From the NCBI GenBank assembly GCA_023055425.1, contig JALGPY010000004.1:22219718-22283717 (forward strand): a DNA stretch of 64,000 nucleotides, read 5' to 3'. The notes below the pieces were generated by a model. That model was not told the origin of the DNA and did no database searches. It saw only the letters and a program-made list of their open reading frames with translations. A program made the position numbers and the translations under genes. Below, one piece after another: positions 58,621 through 64,000 of this stretch; the stretch's first letter is position 1; each line of letters opens with the position of its first letter. The stretch is from Linanthus parryae. Its lineage: Eukaryota > Streptophyta > Magnoliopsida > Ericales > Polemoniaceae.

Positions 58621-58910
58621 TTATTGTTGAACTAGCATTGTGGATCCTATAGCACTATATTATGACAACAATGGTGCGACCACACAAGCTAAGGAAACCA
58701 GATCTCACCAACAATCCAAACACATACTCACGAGATTCCATCTCATTCGATAGATCATTTAAAAAGGATATGTGAAGAAATGAAAATACCGACAGACAGA
58801 AATCTTGCGGACCCGCTTGCCAAACCCTTTGCTCAGCGAAAGCATGAGGACAACACTAGATCTATAGGCATACGAGATGCACCAAATTGCCTCTAGTGCA
58901 AGTGGGGGAC

Positions 58911-60340
58911 TGTTGGAGTATGCCCTAGAGGCAATCTATGTATCATGACATAAAGGCTCTGTATTCATTGTGTTATCGATATAGAGATATGTTGACATGA
59001 TGAAGTATTTAGAATATAACTGTTGTATTCTTAAATATCCCTAGTCAAGTATTACAATTAATTAGGATGACTGTAATGCATCGAGAATAGTATGTGGGTA
59101 GATTTATATGGGATATCAAGTCTTACACAAGGATACATTAGGAGTAATGGCGTACTAGATTGACTTGCCATGAGAACACTACATGGGAGAATGTGAATGT
59201 CACAAGTGCTTATCATAGTGACATTGGTGTTGTGATCCTTCGACTCGAAGTCACTACATTCTCTAAATGTGAATTACATATTTTCATATCGTCACATGTC
59301 ACGCTATAACAAGGTAATTATAAAGTTGATAATTTGCATGCTATGAAACTTGTTGAGAGGTGTGATTTATGTAGATAGGATTTGTCCCTCCTACATAACA
59401 GGAGTAAATATCCATGGCCACTCGATGAGTGAGACTTAGAGAAATGCATGGCCGTGCTCAAGTGAATCAATATGAGATATTGATGTCATTTGTTTTTCTA
59501 AGTCTACTCAGAGAATCGAGAAACTATAGATTGGATATATAAGGGTGACACTCCATGCCTTGTGTCTAATATGGATAGAAGAGACAAAGGCATTATACGA
59601 CACGGTAACATTGGTCAAAGAGGATAGTCGGATCACCGACATTCTTATTACATGGGTAGCATTGATGTATTGGTAGATACCACTCATTGTTTGTAATTGT
59701 TAATGCCAGCGTAATTAGGAACCTACATGGTCACACACAATAATGGATCTAACTAGAATTAGTTGCTGAGTAGTTGGACTAAAGAGCAATAATGAATAGT
59801 TTGGACTAAAGTGTAAACTGTGCTCGTTAGTTTGACTAAAGAGAAATTGTGGAATAGAGTGCAAACCAATCCTAATTGTTATGGTTAAAGGGCAAAGATG
59901 AATTCTCTAGCCTATAAGTACAACCCTAGGCTGTGATAATTCAGTCTTGATACATTCATACACCCACACATACACGTGAGAGACAGAAAGATAGAAGAAA
60001 TATGAGATTTCTTCTCCTAGGGTTCGACCAAGGCATAGCCGCCCCTCCTCTACGGTCACGTTTGGATTAGATCCAGCCACAGTGCACGTCCAAGTTCATT
60101 CATCTTGTGAGACAAGATCCTCCATCTTCATCAGAATGCTAGCACCGTAGAAGAGGAACTCCAGTTGATATTTGTTCGTGTGGATACCGTAGAAGAGCTA
60201 TTTTCTAATATGTGTTAGTGATCGTCACCATTTATTTTGACTGAGGTAAATCCTTCAATCATCATATTTTGCTCTTTCACATGGGTCCTTGGTGGTTTTA
60301 GGCAAATATTTTTTTTTTTTTATTTCTGCTTCTTTTGATT
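58911..60340 (+). repeat. right LTR of the Angela-like element
   Basis: Starts TGTTGGAGTATGCCC after the purine tract at 58901-58910. Its 3' part (about 60185-60335) aligns with the end of the inverted LTR near 60620-60780, so the LTR is about 1.4 kb. The exact end and target duplication were not found. Confidence 0.75.
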
Positions 60341-60600
60341 GCCCAAATCCAAATAATTGCCAATTCAATATGATAGGCGTAGCTGTCCTTCAGCTCTAGT
60401 TCTAGGGGACGTGCACCGGTATTGTAATAATTTTATCTGTACTGATTTACTTGGGGCTTTTAATATTGTAGTAACTGTATTCGTAGTGATTTAACAACTT
60501 TCTCTGGACTTGTAATCTTGTATTATCGTTCATCACACTAGTACTCAATTTGTATTAATCTATAATCTATTGGACTTTATCTATGATTTTTTTGGTTTTC
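60341..60600. other. short spacer, no gene
   Basis: AT-rich sequence between the copia LTR and the first inverted LTR. Confidence 0.4.
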
Positions 60601-61773
60601 TGTAGGGTTTTAGTGCAGGTTACATAGCGGAAATACAAAAAAAAATCCTGCCCAAAACTCTCCACGGATCTCAGGTGAAGAATCATAACATGATGAAGGA
60701 GAAGGGTTACCTTGTTAATCTGACTGATCACTTGCGCAAAAATAGTGTTCATGCCTCTGTTGGTATCCACACCGTAGGATTAACAACTGTATATTCCTCT
60801 ACTGTTTGTGCTAGTAGTGTAGGGAATGAGCAATTAGGAGCTTGATCAGATCAAGCAGAGTTCGCAAAAATGGATGAGGGGGGTTCGGCCCTCTCTGTGC
60901 CGTCAGGTATGGGGAGGTCGACCTTCTCTCTCTTTTCTTCCTTGCTCCAATTATTTCATAGAATAATTAGGGCTTGAATAGTCTTTTATAATTAATAACT
61001 CTTTATTAAATAAAAACTACCCCACTACTAATCCATCCATACTTGGATTAGTCCAAGTTGATATTTAGTCCAACTAAATATGCACGTTGTTGCACTTTGA
61101 TACCTGATTCTTTTAACTGTTAATTACTTCAACTCAACTCATTAACATCTACATCGAGTCTAATCCTTTGGTGTGTGACCATGGAGGTTCCTATTACGTT
61201 GGCAGTAACAATTACAAACATTGAGCGGTGTCTAGCAACACATCAATGCTACCCAAGCAATAGGAATAGTCAGTCATCTGAAAAACCATTGTGAAAAATG
61301 TTACCGTGCTATATTGTCCATTTGTCTCAATATCCGTATTGGAAATGAGACACAGAGGTCACGCCTGTATATCCAATCCATAGTTTCTCGATCCTGAAAA
61401 TAGACTTATCCTAACAGATAACAAATATCGTATATGATTTACCTAGTCTGGCCAGACATTCATTAAGTAATACTCATCGAGTAGCCATGGATACATACTG
61501 CCGTTATGTAGACGGGACAAATCCACTCTAAATCGCTACCATCTCTCATCTTGCTTCATATCATGTCCGATTAGCGCCTTTATAGTTACCTAGTTACGGT
61601 GAAACGTTTGATGATATCAAAACATGATAATTCACAGCTACAGTATCTAGTGACTTCAAGTCAAATGACCACAACACCATAGTCACTACGATAAGCACTT
61701 GTGACATTCACATAACTTCCATGTAGCCTTCTCTTGGTGGGTCAATCCAGTATGTCATTACTCTTAATGCATA
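60601..61773 (-). repeat. inverted Angela-like LTR, first part
   Basis: On the plus strand this starts TGTAGGGTTTTAG, the reverse of an LTR end, and runs to CTCTTAATGCATA. It is related to 58911-60340 in opposite orientation. Interrupted by a MITE and another LTR piece, it resumes at 62986. Confidence 0.8.
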
Positions 61774-62032
61774 CTACCTCTGTTTCGCCTGTTTCAGCCT
61801 ACTTCACTTTTTGTCACTATTCACTGGGTCACTTTCATCCGGTGATTTGATTAGCAAAACGATACAAGAATTTGGTAATCTTTGCATGGTTTTATAGAGG
61901 AAAGTTTATCTAAAATACCATAAAAAAATTGTTAAATAATTACATTGTTTTGGTACCCAAATCACCAAGTCAAAGTGACTCAGTTACGGGTTAAAAAGTC
62001 AAACGCAGACGAAACAGACGAAACGGAGGTAG
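61774..62032. mobile_element. Stowaway-like (Tc1/mariner) MITE
   Basis: 259 bp with inverted ends CTACCTCTGTTTCG / CGAAACGGAGGTAG and TA duplications (61772-61773 and 62033-62034). The C-T-(A/C)-C-C-T-C start and TA target are typical of Stowaway elements. Confidence 0.85.
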
Positions 62033-62034
62033 TA

Positions 62035-62985
62035 CTATTAACTCATATCTTGTTTCAAACCCTTGAAACTGGTTTCAAAGCTTTGAAAATACTCAGAGGA
62101 CAAGAGTATTGAACTAAGAGGGAGTTTCTCTCCTAATTCTTGAATTGTACTCTTGTGTACGATGAAAGAAAAATTATATGTGTTTGCTAAAGTTCTGTTT
62201 TGCAGGATATTTTCTTAACTATCTTAATGCATGATAACCAAATAGTGTTCATGTTCTGAAACAGGTTTAATGTTAGCAAATATTGTTCTAACTTTGTTTT
62301 GCAGGTTCAAAGCTTTGAGAAGCTTCAAAACACTCAGAGTTCTTAGCCTGAGATCCCTGAATACAGAAGTGCCAAACAGGACACTAGAGATTTTCTATTC
62401 TTATGGGATTTGTTCTATATTTATCTCAAGGTTGCAGGTGTAGATTGTGCTCAGAATCAGTGGAGAAAATCAACCATGTATCCGTTGGAAAAGAGCTGTT
62501 GAAGAGTCGAGAATCTGTTGAGGATTTTTAGGGATTCTGTTGCAACCGTTTTGGTAACCTTTGCAGCAACTCTTTAAATTCAAACAAGGCATAGGTTGTG
62601 TAGACAAAACACTGAGATACAAAGACACAGAGACATTTGGATCAGATCCCTCGGGCAGAGAGTAAGCCTTTTGGAGGCCGAACTTCGTAATAAATACTTG
62701 TGTTTTGCTCTTTACATTTCAGTACTTTACTTACTTGCAAACTGTTTTAACACGACATTTTCAAAGCTTGAAAGGCTTTTCAAAGCCTTGAAAATTCCCA
62801 GTAGCTTTTAACTGTCTGTTTTCAGTTCAAAGTTTTGAAACTAGGTTTCAAAGCTTTGAAAAACTCAAAATCTTCTCTGCTTATTTTTAAAACCACAATT
62901 TTAGCAAAAGGTACTACACTCTATTCAACCCCCCCCCCTCCCAGAGTATATTTGATCCTTTATTAGTACCTACTTACACACTTCA
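62035..62985 (+). repeat. Sirevirus-like LTR fragment with repeated palindrome
   Basis: The palindrome TTTCAAAGCTTTGAAA occurs exactly at 62073-62088 and 62846-62861, with near copies at about 62305 and 62757. Towards the right end, 'ctctattcaa', a C9 run and 'tatttgatcc' resemble the characteristic end of Sirevirus LTRs. No primer site follows. It interrupts the inverted LTR; CATAC on both sides (61770-62035 once the MITE is removed, and 62986-62990) is a possible 5-bp duplication. Confidence 0.5.
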
Positions 62986-63118
62986 CATACCCATGTGTTA
63001 GACTTGATATCTCCATATCAATATACCCCATACTAGTCTCTCTACATATTGATCATCCTAATAACCGTTATACTTGACTAGGGATAATTTGAGATAATAG
63101 TAATTGCAATCTAAGGAC
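62986..63118 (-). repeat. inverted Angela-like LTR, second part
   Basis: Continues the LTR of 60601-61773 (ATACCCATGTGTTAGACTTG, then ATACTTGACTAGGG), but stops short of the LTR start TGTTGGAG, which is missing or lies beyond the next element. Confidence 0.7.
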
Positions 63119-64000
63119 TATAGGGTTTGATGCAAATCATGCAGCGGAAAAACAATAAATTTATTTCTCTCAAGACCCTCCGTGAATCGCATGACAAGTT
63201 ACATACGATGGTAAGGGAAGAAGTTGTGTGTGTACCGTGTCTGTCTGAAAGATCACTCTACGCAGAATAGTGTCCACGTCTCTATGATGTATCCACGCCT
63301 AGGATTTCTTCTGATCCTCCCAACGTCTTGTGCTAGCTCATGTCAAGAAAGAGGAAGAAGATAATCACGCAAAACAATGACTAAGAGGCCGCGCCTCTTG
63401 GTGGCCGACGGGTAGGGGCGAACAGCCTAAGGTTTCGGCCCTAGCTGTCTTGCTCTCTCTGATTGCTTTTTTCTCTCACTCAATAATGATGCATTAGTTG
63501 GGAAAATAAGTTAGGAGTGCCCTTATATATTTAATAACTCCTTATTAACAATATTTTTTCCCCAATACTAATCCTGTCCATACACGGATTAGTCCACTTT
63601 GCAAACTAGTCGTACTAAGTTTTCATGTGGTTGCGTATTGATCCATATAATTAATTAATCAGATTAATTAATTCCCAAGTCCAGTATAATCCATAGGGCG
63701 TGTGAACCCATAGGTTTCTACTTAATTAGTAGTAACATTTACTAACATAGAGCGGTGTCTAGCAACACATCTATGCCACCCAACTAATAGAATAGTCATT
63801 GATCCGACAAACCTTGTGAACAATGTTACCGCATTGTATTATCCCTTTGTCTCTGTATTCGGATTGGACACGAGACATACAAGTCACACTCGTATCCAAT
63901 CCATAGTTTCTCGATCCTGGGAACAGGCTTATCCATGCAGATAACAATAATATCCCTTATTGACTTATCTGAGTCTGGCCACACATTCTATAAGCACTAC
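63119..64000 (-). repeat. second inverted Angela-like LTR, cut by the window end
   Basis: Starts TATAGGGTTTGATG (compare TGTAGGG at 60601) and follows the same order of phrases: CATGCAGCGG, GAGCGGTGTCTAGCAACACA, TCCATAGTTTCTCGATCCTG. It runs off the right edge and may be nested in the preceding LTR. Confidence 0.75.

Larger units (their letters stand above)
51382..60340 (+). mobile_element. Angela/BARE-like copia retrotransposon, decayed
   Basis: The right LTR (58911 onward) starts TGTTGGAGTATGCCCTAGAG, the hallmark start of Angela/BARE-type LTRs, right after a purine tract GTGGGGGAC. The left LTR fragment (51382-51697) matches it for about 315 bp, then diverges or is deleted. Between them lies a copia gag-pol in order gag, protease, integrase, RT, RNase H, with many stops. 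A solo LTR of another family (52847-54815) sits in the leader. The right limit is set by similarity to the inverted LTR at 60601 onward. Confidence 0.8.

Noticed and set aside
1..64000. CRISPR arrays, operons, phage genes, bacterial defence systems
   Set aside because: No regularly spaced repeats or compatible genes; the window is plant nuclear DNA.

Overview
This window is plant nuclear DNA, almost certainly from an angiosperm. It holds Ty1/copia and Ty3/gypsy LTR retrotransposons, a plant-type L1 LINE with DUF4283 and CCHC domains, hAT and Mutator-like transposases, and Tourist- and Stowaway-like MITEs. There are no operons and no phage or bacterial features. I cannot name the species. The only ordinary nuclear gene I can support is the 3' end of an unrecognised three-exon gene at 9257-10115.

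The core of the window, 10552-43772, is one hAT DNA transposon (inverted ends, perfect 8-bp target duplication GGTTTACC) opened by four successive insertions. A Ty3/gypsy chromovirus-like element (12873-42698, minus strand, 5-bp duplication GTAGT) sits in the transposase gene. An LTR element reduced to solo-LTR-like sequence (17436-35909, duplication ACCGG) sits between its protease and reverse transcriptase. An L1-type LINE (21844-35339, minus strand, 23-bp duplication) sits in that LTR. A non-coding two-LTR element (22210-29942, LTRs of about 3.28 kb, duplication CCAAA) sits in the LINE RNase H domain. Each junction was read from matching target duplications, and host reading frames resume across them, so the insertion order is fixed. 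The chromovirus also carries a broken extra ORF upstream of gag with two tandem SUMO-interaction-like motifs, and its right LTR contains a gene-like fragment whose inverted near-copy lies at 5107-6365.

The left flank (1-10543) contains a compact non-autonomous Ty3/gypsy element (1601-3772, duplication GAAGA) that keeps gag, zinc knuckle and protease but no reverse transcriptase or integrase. It also holds a gypsy gag relic (about 6985-7075), a Tourist-like MITE (8038-8431) and the gene end.

The right flank (43781-64000) contains a decayed copia element (about 44651-47750), a Mutator-like transposase pseudogene (48782-51046) split by a non-autonomous hAT that itself holds a 107-bp Mutator-type MITE, and an Angela/BARE-like copia element (51382-60340) broken by a 1.97-kb solo LTR. 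The end of the window is a stack of inverted LTRs of that copia kind, cut by a Stowaway-like MITE and a Sirevirus-like LTR piece.

Nearly every transposon coding region is broken by stops, frameshifts or insertions. The most intact frames are the LINE ORF1, the two halves of the LINE ORF2, the chromovirus RT-RNase H segment and the gag of the 1601-3772 element. All similarity statements are by eye; no database search was run.
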